The notes under the pieces were generated by a model. That model was not told the DNA's origin and ran no database searches. It saw only the letters and a program-made list of their open reading frames with translations. Below are positions 1 through 11,682 of a DNA stretch of 64,000 bases, one piece after another. The DNA comes from Celoporthe dispersa (lineage: Eukaryota; Ascomycota; Sordariomycetes; Diaporthales; Cryphonectriaceae). Position numbers and translations under genes: made by a program. The stretch is taken from assembly GCA_016584495.1 (NCBI GenBank), contig WAID01000007.1:434001-498000 (forward strand), given 5' to 3'. How positions within the stretch are numbered: the first letter of the stretch is position 1; every line of letters begins with the position of its first letter.

Positions 1-1707
1 CAATCTTGAAGTCCCAGAACTTGGCCGTCTTATCGGCACTGCCCGTGACAACAGACCGCCCATCCGGATGCACCTGAAGAGACCAGATCGCTCCTTCATG
101 AGCTGAGATGCTGTCGATAAGAGAGGCCGATGTGACATCAAACAGCTCCAGTTCACCGCTCTTAGTTCCCACGATGACCACTTGTTCGCCTGGTAAAAAA
201 GCACAGCAGAGCGCATACCCACACTCAAATGTCCGGACGCAAACCTGGGTCCTAACATTCCAGATCTTCAGGCTGCCATTGGCCGCAGAAGCAAGCATTT
301 TGTCGTCTGAGCTAAGCGACAGGGCTCGGATGTCTGCCCTGTGCCCAGGAAGCTCCACTGACAACGACTTCGCATAGTCTGGCATATTCTCCTTTTTCGA
401 CTTGCTCGTCTTCTCCTTCGTGGTGATGTCGTACAGCTCGAGCTGATTGTTTGTCGTCGCGACGAGTAGCTGCATCTGCTTGTGCCCATGATTGACCGCC
501 CAGTCGACTGATCGAACTTTGCCCGTCGTACGTACGATGAGATGCTGTGCGAAGACATCTGAAATATCCGGCTGCATATCGGCGGCCTCCTCGTCGGCCT
601 CGTTCTCAACATCCACCATATCGACATCTCTGTCTACCTTGTCTTTCTTGGAAGAGGCGGACTTTTCTCGCCTTCTTCTCCGTTTTCGGGCCAGGCTCTT
701 TTTCACTTCGGCATCGCTCCGAATCCGCCAGATCTCGACTGCTTTCTCCACACCATGGACGGCAAAGTAGTCCCGCCGTGGGTGAAAAGATACCTCGACT
801 GCCCTGTCCTTGCTCTGCCGGTGCAAAGTCCCACGATCCTGAAGAAAATGAGTTGTCTGCGGTGTATCGACTTGGTGGGTAGCAGCGGAAAGGCCGACGG
901 CATTGAGAGCCCACACCTTCAGCTCCCCATCGTTTCCGGCCGTAACGCAGCCGCTGAAGTCAGGAGAGACACCGAGAGCCCAGCATTCTCCGTTGGTCTG
1001 CGCGACATGTGTCTCGATACAGTGTCGCGAAGAGAGATCCCATAGCTTGATGAGCGAGTCTTTACCCGTCGTTAGAAGATAGCCGTCCCCTGGACCTTGG
1101 CCATCCAGCACCATCAGCTGTTGTGTCTCCTCATCTTCTGCCCGTGCGTCGGGCTCGACAAAGTGTAGGCCTGTCACCTGATCCTTATGTCCTCGCAGCT
1201 TATACTGGCCAACTTCGGCCACAAGATCCCATATTATCACATCAGTGTCTTTGGAACCACTGGCCAGACGGACGCCTGACTTGTCGAAAGCCAGGTTAGT
1301 AATTGCAGATCTGTGACCGTTGAAATTGAGGATGGTGGTTGCAATCTTGCTGTCCCATAACCGGATAGTGCCGTCCTCGTAGCCGACGGCGAAGACGTCC
1401 TTGTCGGTCTTGCTCTGGGCAATGGCAGTGACCTGCGCCTTGCAGTTCTCATCCCGCCAGCGAGCAAGAAGCTCGCCCTTCTTTATGTCCCAGCATAGTA
1501 CCTCCTCGTTGGCTGCGACGACAGCCTGCCCCGCTCCGGCAGTGGTTTTGTCTCGAGAGGACCAGACGATGTTGGACGAGCTGGACGTAATTAAGCCAAA
1601 GGATTTGGAGTGCTCATATTTCCTGTGTGCGGCAACGGTGAGTAGACGCCTCAAAAATTAGCAAGATGGAGTGCATGGCGAGGGACATACAGATATGATT
1701 TGACCAT
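1..1707 (-). CDS. UTP12: UTP12/DIP2 (WDR3) U3 snoRNP WD40 protein, 5' part
   Basis: This is the N-terminal part of the small-subunit processome protein Utp12/Dip2 (WDR3 in animals), a nucleolar WD40 scaffold of the UTP-B complex needed for 18S pre-rRNA processing. The model is two exons, 1707-1691 and 1622 to beyond position 1, with intron 1690-1623 (GTATGT donor, ACACAG acceptor). The first exon is only 17 bases and gives MVKSYL, joined to KYEHSKSFGLITS, which matches the family N-terminus. About 546 residues are visible of a protein that is usually near 900-950. WD-type units are evident, for example GTIRLWD, DVIIWD, SLIKLWD, ELKVWA and SLKIWN, plus a lysine/arginine-rich linker around the middle. 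The reading frame was followed by hand over the first two thirds and contains no break. It is divergent from ARPC2. The C-terminal beta-propeller and Utp12 domain lie off the left edge. Confidence 0.93.
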
Positions 1708-2073
1708 GATTGCAAGGCCGCGAACTTTACTATGCGAGGGCTTCAAATGCGTTGGTCGTAGTGGTAGTTGGAATTCTGAATAAATCAACTTTTTTAAATA
1801 ATGCGATAACGATAAGAGTTTTCTTGGGGGGGGGGTCGTACTGTACCAAGTTCTCCCGCAGTCCAGGGGTGCCTAGCTCCAGTTCAGCATCATCAGCCCC
1901 ACCATCTGGGCACGACGGCTGGCAGGCAGGTCATCACTTGCCATACAGCACCTACTTGATACCCTTGCCGTGTGCCAGCACTGACCGCAACCCATCAACC
2001 CCCTCCACCCCCCTTCACTTTCTCAACTTCGCGCACAACAAACCAGCAGCATTGAGGAGGAGTCACTATCACG
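1708..2073. promoter_or_regulatory. Divergent UTP12/ARPC2 intergenic region
   Basis: This 366-base spacer separates two divergently transcribed genes and must hold both promoters. It contains an AT-rich core around 1775-1820 and a run of ten G at 1826-1835, followed by a pyrimidine-rich leader before the ARPC2 start. No well-defined factor site was recognised. Confidence 0.5.
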
Positions 2074-3326
2074 ATGCTTCTTCTTGACTACCAGAATGTG
2101 CTGATTCAATCAGTGCTGACCGAGAGGTTCTCAGGGTAAGCGGCAGATAGCATCGCTCTTGTCACCCGCGACAGGCCACTGACGTTGACCTCCTTAACTA
2201 CCAGCTCCTCTCCTGTCTCCATCGACCAGACCGTGTCCGACTTCGACGGCGTCATCTTCCATATCTCCACACCAGAGGTCAAGACGAAGATTCTCGTATC
2301 TATCCAAATAAAATGCTACCGAGACCTTGTCAAGTACGGCGCGGAGCAGGTCCTCAACCGCGAGTATGGCGAATACGTAGTGCCTCCGGAGGCAGGCTAC
2401 GACTTCTCCATCTTGATTGATCTCGAGAATCTTCCCGCCGATAAGGGTATGTAGAGAAGGATGACCTTGCAGGGGGTACGACGTTGAGGGCTAATTCATT
2501 CTGTACAGAAGCCCGTGACGAGCTCGTCAAGAAGGTCTCCCTCCTGAAGCGCAACGCCATGGCCGCACCATTTGAGCATGCCTACGAGGAACATTACAAA
2601 CTCAAGGAGGCTGCGTCCAAGTACACGTCCGAGGAGGCCCCACAGGGCGTGCAGGAGGGCGGAGAGGTCATGGCCATCCACTATCGAGAGGAGGAGGCTA
2701 TATATGTCAAGTCAAGCCACGACAGGGTCACTGTGATCTTCAGCACCATCTTTAGAGAAGAGACGGACCGAGTGTTTGGGAAGGTCTTCATACAGGAATT
2801 TGTGGATGCCAGGCGGCGGGCTATCCAGAATGCCCCTCAGGTGCTGTTCCGGACCGATCCGCCTCTGGAATTGCAGGGCGTACCAGGGGTGCAGAATACT
2901 GGCACCGGTGAGGTGGGCTACGTGACATTTGGTAAGGATATTCTTGTAGGAGGTTGAATTTTGCAACACCGTGCTGACCAATTTTAGTACTGTTCCCTCG
3001 GCACCTGACGCCTCAGCGGATGCCCGATGTCATCTCACACATACAGACCTTCCGAGACTACTTCCACTACCACATCAAAGCCTCAAAGGTGAGCGCTACA
3101 TCTATCGGGGCGATTATGATTGTCCAACGCTAATTTGTGCTAGGCATATATCCATTCGCGAATGAGACGGCGCACGGCGGACTTCCTCCAAGGTAAGCCA
3201 GATGCTCCCGACTCTGGATCGGTATATTGCTAACCGCAAGTAGTTCTCCGCAGAGCCAGGCCAGACAGCGAGGAGAAGGAGCGCAAGACCGCCAGTGGGC
3301 GGACGTTCAAGGTCCAAAGCGCATGA
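2074..3326 (+). CDS. ARPC2: Arp2/3 complex subunit 2 (p34, ARPC2)
   Basis: This gene encodes the p34 subunit of the Arp2/3 complex, which with ARPC4 forms the structural core that nucleates branched actin at endocytic patches. Six exons fit: 2074-2135, 2205-2446, 2509-2931, 2988-3088, 3144-3192 and 3244-3326, all with GT-AG borders and consistent phases, giving 319 residues. The N-terminus MLLLDYQNVLIQ and the internal VFGKVFIQEFVDARR, VLFPRHLTP and FRDYFHYHIKASKAYIHSRMR segments are characteristic of the family. The start is the first ATG and matches the conserved N-terminus. There is no frameshift. UTP12 lies divergent on the left and LCL3 follows in tandem 418 bases on. Confidence 0.95.
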
Positions 3327-3744
3327 GTGCCTAGTCAATCGGCTCTTGGTAGCTAGATCTTACTGCAGTATTCAAGCTCAAGTGTACGTAGTCGATGATT
3401 TGAAGGGAGTTGAGAAGGAGATGCTAGTGCTATAGATAAGATTATGTGCAAAATCGATGGTGCGAGAGCCAACGGAGAGGGGCGGAAAGCGCTCGTGTTT
3501 TCTCTAGCCTCGCAGTCGTCTTGTGTTGTAACGCCTGGCTGCCAGTGCCACTCTCAGTCAAGGGGGCACTTAATTCTCCCGGGCGACCCCGAGCTGGTCC
3601 TTAGCCGTTCTACCCAGACCCACTTTCTTTGTCGCAGACCTGGTCCCTCTTCTCCCCCAGACCCGCAGCCACCACATCTCCACCAACCCACATGATGGGT
3701 GTCGACCGCCAGCCTCTATTGTGACCGTTCGTCACGACGACAAG
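3327..3744. other. ARPC2-LCL3 intergenic spacer
   Basis: This 418-base stretch holds the ARPC2 3' flank and the LCL3 promoter and leader. The last 120 bases are CT-rich, as is common in front of fungal starts. No gene or specific site was recognised. Confidence 0.5.
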
Positions 3745-4754
3745 ATGCCATGGCCATGGCAATCGGGGTCAGCCTTCGTCTCCCCGAACGGCGCAAGAGA
3801 TGAAAGGACTTCCTTTCTGCCTTCCTCGAATTCATCAGACAGGACGAAGGAACCGGTCAGCTGGAACGATTTGCTGAACGTGGTACACTACAAAGACCCT
3901 CGCTCCTGGATTCCCGCCTTCGCCATTACAACAGTCCTCTTTGGTGGCCTCAAGCTCTATAGGACTTATTTGCGCCGCATCCCCAGCATCGAATACGTCC
4001 TCCCACACTATTATCGCAAAAGGCGGTTGCTTGGCAAAGTGACCAGCGTCGGTGATGGCGACGGCTTCCACCTTTTTCATACTCCTGGAGGCCGCTGGGC
4101 GGGCTGGGGCTGGCTGAGGAAGGTCCCGAAGGAGAGAAAAGGCCCTGAAGGGAAATACTGTGCGTGCGACTCTCCCATTCTCATATGCTCTTCTGAAGCC
4201 AGGAGGGCTGCATTCGTCACGTCGCTCCCTCTAGATGGTGGAGCTCGCTGACCATCTGCCTCCCAACTTTTCAGATCCCTATCCGCATAGCCGGTATAGA
4301 CGCGCCAGAAGGCGCGCACTTTGGCCGACCAGCCCAGCCTTACTCTGCAGAGTCTCTGGAGTGGCTACAACACCGGGTCCTGAACCGCCGCGTCTGGGCC
4401 CACATCTGAAACGGGATCAATACGACCGTGCGGTCGCTACCGTCTACATTCGCCGCCTTTTTCTTCTTCCGCAGCGACGTTGGCCTCGAGATGATTCACC
4501 AAGGGCTCGCAACAAGCTACGAGGCTAAGACCGGTGCCGAGTTCGGCGGGGAAGCGATGGAGAGAAAGTACAAGGCTGCGGAGGCTGAGGCCAAACGGAA
4601 AAATATTGGCCTGTGGAGTGCACTAGGCGGCAAGAGCAAAAGCTGGTTTGGGCTGGGGACGACGAAGACACCCAAGGAGCCATTCGAGACGCCTAGGGAG
4701 TACAAGGACCGGATGAGAGAGGCTGATAGGGCAGAGAAGGGCCAGCCCAAGTAA
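3745..4754 (+). CDS. LCL3: LCL3-type membrane-anchored SNase-like endonuclease, three frame breaks
   Basis: This matches the fungal Lcl3 family: a mitochondrial or ER membrane-anchored staphylococcal-nuclease-like (TNase fold) protein. Exon 1 runs 3745-4159 and encodes a hydrophobic anchor (about residues 53-68) then the signature region FHTPGGRWAGWGW. The intron is 4160-4274 (GTGCGT to TTTCAG). Exon 2 runs 4275-4754 and carries IRIAGIDAPE, AHFGRPAQPY, KRDQYDRAVATVY and DVGLEMI. As given it cannot be read in one frame. One extra A lies in the A4 run at 4137-4140 (a single base fewer restores the family motif leading into the intron in the right phase). One base is missing near 4404-4410, where the frame otherwise hits TGA directly before KRDQYD. 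One extra T lies in the T5 run at 4458-4462. With these allowances the protein is about 297 residues, normal for the family. It is either a pseudogene or, more likely, miscalled sequence. Confidence 0.85.
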
Positions 4755-7700
4755 TTGTTTGCAAGATACTGCGGCTTGACGAGGCGACGAAGTCTCTACG
4801 ACGTAACGAGCTCATGCGGCGCTCAGCATGTTGGTAACCATGTCTTGAATTTGGCCTCAGGAACCACCAGAGGTCCGTCAGTGGTATGTAGGTGCTGAAT
4901 ACCACTCGAAGAACGAGGCTGCCGGTAGAGCGTGAAGGCGCGTTTGATCCTGAAAGAAAGAAGGAGACTAGAATGTGAAGTAGCAAAGCAATGGAATGAC
5001 TGTACAGGCTTTGCAAGTGTCAAAGCCCGGGAGCATGTTTGTTCTGAACGTCAAGTGTGTGACGCCTCAAAGGCTACTTTTCTCCCCTGTGCTCGAGGTA
5101 CGGACGTGACAGTACATACCATCAGTCGCTCTGTCATAGTGACAACACGATTTTCACAGGACGCCGGGTTGTCGGAAAGCCGCGGCAACTGTGCAAGGAG
5201 GACACGACCATCGTTAGCTAATGTTCCGGACACACTAACGGGATGCCAGATCACGAGAACACAACGGATACGGAAGTGTACCCTGAGCGAGTGGAACGTC
5301 GTAGACTGTGTGGTGTTGCGAGTGCATCTGGGTAGTCTAATTGGGTCGAGAAGTGCTGAAAGCTGATTGCGGGTATGGTTCTGATTTTGCTTGTAGAGGA
5401 GGAGCTGTTCTTCCTCGCTTGGATCCCGTTTCACTCCTTCAGATGACACTCGCACCGTGCCGTCCAACCCGTGGTTGGTCCAAAGCGAAGGCAAATAAAT
5501 ATATGCTAGCGGCTTAGTAGGCAAGTAGGCTGGCCGCAAGGCCACACACGTCGAGTCCTGATCCAGCCCTCGAAAGTCGCGTCGTCCGGTTTTGGCGTGG
5601 ATGGCTCCATATGCCAGGCAGGAATGCCGGGACAGACCGGACATCTGCTGTAAGTTTCACATCGAGTTTAGGCCGGCTGGGAAAGTCACCTGCATCAGTG
5701 ACGCGGAATCCTGGTGATCGACGTTGAGTGAGTGGTGAGGCTATCCTACTACAAATCACACCACAGCTAGCCTGGGCCTCTATAGTAGGGTACATATCGT
5801 TTTCCGCGAATTTTTCCCTATAGTGCATACGTAGGTAGAGGGTATCTCATGATTTTCCAAGTCGAGGTCTGAACACAGACGCACGTTTAGGTTCTTAGAA
5901 GGAGAGGTGGGGTTCCAAGAGGGTTCCCAGGTCTCGAAGAAAAGAAAGAAAGAAAAAATAGAGAGAAAAAACAACAGCTTTGACACACAAAACCCGTCAG
6001 TTGAGAGGCGCTAATTTGCGTTGCATGTCTCAAGTCCGGAGACTTAACGGCATCGGCGTCGTCAGCCCCTGGACTTCCGGGCGGGTGTATGGTGATGTAG
6101 CACTGCATATACGGAGTGTGTGCCACGCCTTGCAGAACAACAGGAAGCAGTTTCCCCAGACGCGATATATTAGGTGCCTCCTCTTGTCTTTAGGAGCGAC
6201 TAGAGACTCATCGTCACAACTGGTGCTTGCAAAGCACTCAGCAATCCCTCAGCGGATTCTCACGATTCCACGCCATGTGCGTGGCTACAGGAGAAAGTCT
6301 CAGTTGCCCCTCGCGGGAGGATTAGCGCTCTGGGTCATACTCTTGTTTTATCTTCTGGGCGCCTTGCGCTACACGGCACGACTGGCGAGAGAATCACAAT
6401 GGTAAATGCTGGCGGTGATCGCCAGACAAATCCCGATGCACATGCACAGGGCTCTATGGCAACCTGGTCCTAATTTTCTGAAGAGACCCTGGTCCTTGGG
6501 GTGGTAGGAGGGGGGAAGGCGACTGGACATGCCACTGGACCACGGGAGAACAAGGTCCTGGTATACTCTATATGACAGACGCTGGGATACGCATATAGCC
6601 CTGTGGAAAAAAGATGGTACCACTGCTTATGAGGTCGGCAATACTAGCATGTGCCAGCCACCATTCAGTATCAGCATTGTCAGCCTCATCAATATGGTCG
6701 TTCTCGAGACTCAAAAATCTCTGACACACTCTCTAGTGTTGTATCAATCACGTACTACGTAACACGCAGTGCAATCTGAGACCACAACTAGAGGCCCCCT
6801 GCAGGCCTGGCCGATAGGCCAAGCGCTGTAGGTCCGTCCAGTGCTACTCTCTACTATGTACAATGTAATTATGTAGCACTATGAGTATTACTATGATACA
6901 TGGTAGCCCGCTGTACGAGGTGATCACCTCCAAGGTTGTCCCTGCAGCAGAGCCTACCAGTCCAGAGACGGGATGGCGCGGCCAGCCGGTGGGGATGGAT
7001 AGTCAGGAACATGAGCCACATTACAGACGGGCTCCACTCAGTGCAATTTCGCTCATCAGGTCAGGATAGGACCAAACATCTCGAGGGAAAATAATAACAA
7101 AACTGCTCTCATCTGCGCTCACCCAGACTCATGCCCACTCTGCCTTCCTGAATTGGCAAACGCAATTGGATTTTCCCTTTTCTGCCTTAACCCCCCTCCC
7201 TCCGCCGCCGCCGTCGTTGCGGTCGTCTTTTTCTGCAGCTTGGATGACTGCCGCTCAGCGACGGGACCTCCAGACCACCGCCACGACTGCAAGTGCGGGT
7301 TCACCCTTCATTTCTCCTGAAAAGGCACCACTGCGCCAGGCCTGCAAGGGGTCCCACCAGCGAACCCAACCGACACAACCCCCGACCTTGTGACTGCCAA
7401 CTTGAACCAAACGATTGAATTACCTTACCTTGAGTTACTCATCCATCACGTCGCGTCCTCGAGAAAACCTTTTCTATTGTGTCCTCAAGCGAGCCTCTTA
7501 AGGGGTTCATCCGCCACTCTTGCCATTCTACCTGACCTCCTGAACTCGACTGCACACGGCCGCGACAGGATCAAACCGGAAACCTTCAGGTTCTACGTCT
7601 CTTCTCGGACGCGGGGAGGAGAAGGAGGAGGCACGGCCAATTGGCAACACCATCACTACCGATATTTCCATTTCTACTTGATATCGTCTATCTTTCCTTC

Positions 7701-7933
7701 GTTTGTCTCTTTTCTTCTACCACGCTCGCTTAAGCATTCCACCGTTCGACGCCTCGCGCCTCCCGCTCGACCATAATCCGCGATCAATCGACTCACCGCA
7801 AACCTCGACGACACCGACCCTCCACCGACTTCGACGCGTTTGTCATGGACTGCGCATAGAATTCTTTGTTCTCTGTCCTCCTTATCCACCCCGATCCGAC
7901 CTACCATTCCCTCCGGCTGGTCGACCGCGGCCC
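4755..7933. other. Gene-poor 3.2 kb spacer upstream of RAX2
   Basis: No gene was recognised here. A few open frames exist (the longest about 197 codons on the minus strand at 5051-5644) but they have no family motif and odd composition. The last 700 bases are CT-rich with TCC/CTC tracts, as expected for a long RAX2 promoter and leader. Confidence 0.5.
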
Positions 7934-10900
7934 ATGTGGATGATTGGCACCATGGGACAGCCTCTATCGCGACGCCGAGTCGCCCGTCGACGGAGGCACC
8001 CTTCTCCGCTACTCAGCCCTCTTCTCGCCATCTCCTTGGCTGCATCCTTTCATACGTCACAAGCCATCAACTTTACCGCCGCCGCAGCCGCCCATCTCGA
8101 TTTGTCGGGCCTTGGACAGGTCGGCATTGCCGGCGACTTTGCCGGCATATCACTCTATCAATACGAAGGCCAGGATGAGAGCCCCTTCGTTACCAACGGC
8201 AGCGAAGCTCTACTGGCTCGCCTGCCCAACGGCGTCTCCTTGCCTCCGTCGCCCAGGCCGACGCTTCTGTCGAGTCCATGTGCTCCTTCGTCGCGGATGG
8301 GGCTGCACAGGGTGTCATAATAGGCGGGAACTTCACGAGTCTGGGCGGCAAGGAGTCTGCGGGCATTGCCCTTTTCAACCCAAACACCACCGAGGTCACG
8401 GCACTCCCGGGTCTGCAAGGGTCTGTCAACGCTGTTCTCTGCGACAATGATACGGTCTACATTGGAGGCAACTTCATAGGCGTCGACAACTCCACCAATG
8501 CCGTGTCTTACGTTGCCGGTTCGGGCTTCAAGGCATTGCCCTTTGCCGGCTTCAACGGACCTGTCTCCTCTATCGCCCTGGCATCCGACGGCCACATCAT
8601 CTTCGGTGGTTCCTTCACTGGCTTGGGCAATACGAGCACGCCCAGTGAGCCTGACCAGCAAGTCATCAACCTGTCTACCGCAAATATCACCGCTACTGGA
8701 TCTACCACGACCAGCGGGTTCAGTAGCCCCAGCAACATCATCTGCAAGACGGGCGACGTGGATGGCTCGGGCAGCACCTGGCTGCTCGCCGACGATACGC
8801 AAGGATCCTGGCAGGCGAACATGGGCTTTGGCTACCGGCCGACGAAATTACGCCTCTACAACACGCATCAGGACGGGCGTGGTACCAAGACGTGGCGATT
8901 TACGGCCCTGCCGATCAATGGTATCATGAACTTCACCTATATCGACCCCTCTACGAACGAGAACACCACCTGCACCAGCGAATGTTCCTTGAGCAGTAAC
9001 TCTAGTATTACATATCAGGACTTCCACTTCGTCAACGTCATAGGAATGAACGGCTTTCGGATCGACATTTCGGACTTCTATGGCAGTGGTGGCGGCCTCG
9101 ACGGCATCGAGCTCTTCGAAGACGACATTTTCGCCTATGCCGTTAGCGAGTTCAACGAGCCGGCCTGTGCCAGCATCTCGACCGCATCCAATGCTACCTC
9201 GACCGGCCCTTGGACCATCTCACCGTCCCTGAACAGCAACTCAGAGTATCTGACTGCATCCCTGAGCAGCCCGATCACAAACGACTCGGCAACAGTTGTC
9301 TTCTACCCAGACATTCGGGAGGCAGGCTATTACACTGTGAACGTGTACACGCCGGGCTGCCTGCAGGACTCCTCATGCGACTCTCGTGGCCAGGTCCAGC
9401 TTTCAGGCACTATGTCGCCCACGAAAGGGACCAATGGCACAATCAGTACATCTTTGTACCAGACCAACGACTACGACAAGTACGATCCCATTTATTACGG
9501 CTATGTCGAGGCTACATCGAGCTCTTTCAGGCCCGCTGTCACCCTTACGCCTCTAAATGGCCAGTCCCTCACTCAACAGACAATCGTGGCGCAGAAGGTT
9601 GGTTTCGTCATATACAATACCACCAGTGGGCTCAACGGGCTGTTTGAGTATGATCCCGCCGTTACGACCTATAACTCGAGTACTTTCTCAGAGTCCGTCT
9701 TCGACAGCTTAGGTATGAACTTCACCAGCGGGTCCACCGTCAATGCTCTGGCAGCATCCGGCGACATTACGTACATTGGTGGCAACTTCAGTACGACAAG
9801 CTCGAGCAACGTCGTGTCAGTCAATAGCCAGAGCTCAACAGTACAAACTCTCGCCGGTGGCCTAAACGGCTTGGTCTCCTCTCTCTACGTCAATGACACC
9901 AATCTATGGGTAGGAGGCTCGTTCGACAACCTCGAAGCCGGAGGCGCAACTGGTCTTGCCAATGTGGCGCTCTACGACCTTTCATCGGGCTCGTGGAGCG
10001 CTCTTGGTGCTGGGGTCAACGGTCCCGTGTCATCGGTGGTACCGCTGACCATGAACATCTCTAGCACGACCCCTGAACTTGTTATCAGCTTGACGGGCAA
10101 CTTCAGCCAACTCAACGCCGTCGGAAACAACTCAGCTGTTTCTACCAATGGCTTTGGTGTCTGGGTACCGTCACAGAATAACTGGCTTGGCAACCTCGAT
10201 CTTCCCGTGGAGTACCTGGACGGCGTGCTGACCACATCTCTCCTCGATGTCACGGGAAGCGACCCTCTGTATGCCGGCGCGGTTGTTTCGGCGGAGCTTG
10301 CGGCGGTTGATGGAGCCAGTCTGGACGAGCTGAGCTCCAATGGTCTTGTCCTTGGCGAATACTCAAACGCTGTTCTGAGTGACTCTCTGAACACGACTGC
10401 GTCTCTGGCAACTCTGGACACACTCAACAACGGCAGCGCTACCGGTGTATTTGCCGGGGCATTCCTAAACTCTAATGGCCTCAACCTGACCGTCTTGACT
10501 GGCCATTTCTCCGGCATGGGAAGCAACGGCTCCACCATCAACAATGTCGCCATCGTGGAGAGTTCGAATAGCTCCGTCTCGGGGTTTGTCTCTGGTGTCT
10601 CTCAAGATTCGATATTCACCGCCGTTGCCATCCAGGGCTCCACTTTGTTTGCTGGAGGAAATGTGAGCGGGACTATCAATGGTGACAGTATCCGCGGTCT
10701 GGTGTCATTTGACCTCCAGACCAGTGACTATGGCTCACAACCACCAGCCCTTGCTGGCGATGATAGCATCGTTCATTCAATTGCTGTGAGGCCGAACACC
10801 GGTGATGTCTACGTCGGTGGCTCCTTCACATCAGCTGGCTCCCTCGGATGCCCTGCGGTCTGCCTCTACAGCACCACCTCATCTCAATGGAACCGGCCCG

Positions 10901-11682
10901 GCAACAACTTGATGGGCGAGGCCAGAAGCTTGCTGTGGGTATCCAATAAGAATCTTGTTGCTGGTGGAAATGTCACTGTCAACTCGTCGACAATCTTTCT
11001 CGCATCCTACACTGCCGGCGATGAAACATGGGACGCTTACCCCGGCGCGGCTGACCTTCCCGGTCCTGTTGATATCATAACAATGGGGTCCTCTGACGGC
11101 AGTCAGATTTGGGTGGCCGGCACTGCTTCGAACGGATCCCTCTATGTGATGAAATACGATGGATCCAACTGGAAGTCGCCCGGTCAGATACTCGGGTCTG
11201 GCACAGACCTCCTGTCCATGCAGATTTTCTCTCTCACAGAAGCGCATAGCTCCTCTGACCTGCTGGACGAGAAGATGTCTCTCATGTTGACTGGACGAAT
11301 TGCCATTCCGGGCTTCGGCACAGCGAGCGCCGCATTGTTCAACGGCACTGCGTTGACACCATTCGCCCTCACGACAAATTCGGGCAACAAGGCCGGCACC
11401 ATCTCTCGCATCTTCACCGAGAAAACGGACTTCTTTAGTGGCGAAAGCAGCGGCGGCCTCCCCATATACGCCGTTGTCCTGATAGGATTGGCCATTGCGC
11501 TCGGCCTGACTCTACTCATCGTGGTCGCCGGCATGGCGATGGAGCGTCTGCGCAAGAAGAGAGAAGGATACGTACCTGCCCCAACATCAACATTTGATAG
11601 GGGTAGTGGTATGCAGCGGATACCACCACAAGAGCTACTCGAGTCCTTGGGCAAGGGGCGACCAGGAGCACCCACCATTTAA
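7934..11682 (+). CDS. RAX2: RAX2-like cortical polarity marker, one frame break
   Basis: Rax2 is a large type I membrane glycoprotein that marks cell poles and septation sites in fungi and works with Rax1. The first part (from 7934, or the second ATG at 7952) has a basic N-terminus, a hydrophobic signal sequence (PLLSPLLAISLAASF), then INFTAAAAAHLDLSGLGQVGIAGDFAG. The body from 8242 to 11682 is one long frame rich in NxS/T sites and repeated GGNFT/GGSFT kelch-like blades (IIGGNFTSLGG, YIGGNF, WVGGSFDNL, YVGGSFTSAG). It ends in one membrane helix (PIYAVVLIGLAIALGLTLLIV) and a basic tail with RIPPQELLESLG. The two frames do not join: one base is missing around 8237-8242, in the CCTTGCC context, which breaks an otherwise continuous protein of about 1,249 residues. 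No intron fits the short gap. Family size agrees with yeast Rax2. Confidence 0.9.

Noticed and set aside
4160..4274. GC-AG intron in LCL3 to fix the phase without an indel
   Set aside because: The GCGTGC donor does not match the fungal GC-AG consensus, and removing one A from the run 4137-4140 gives both the right phase and the family motif.
5051..5644. Open frame of 197 codons on the minus strand upstream of RAX2
   Set aside because: No motif, uneven composition and no supporting splice or start context; likely chance in a long spacer.
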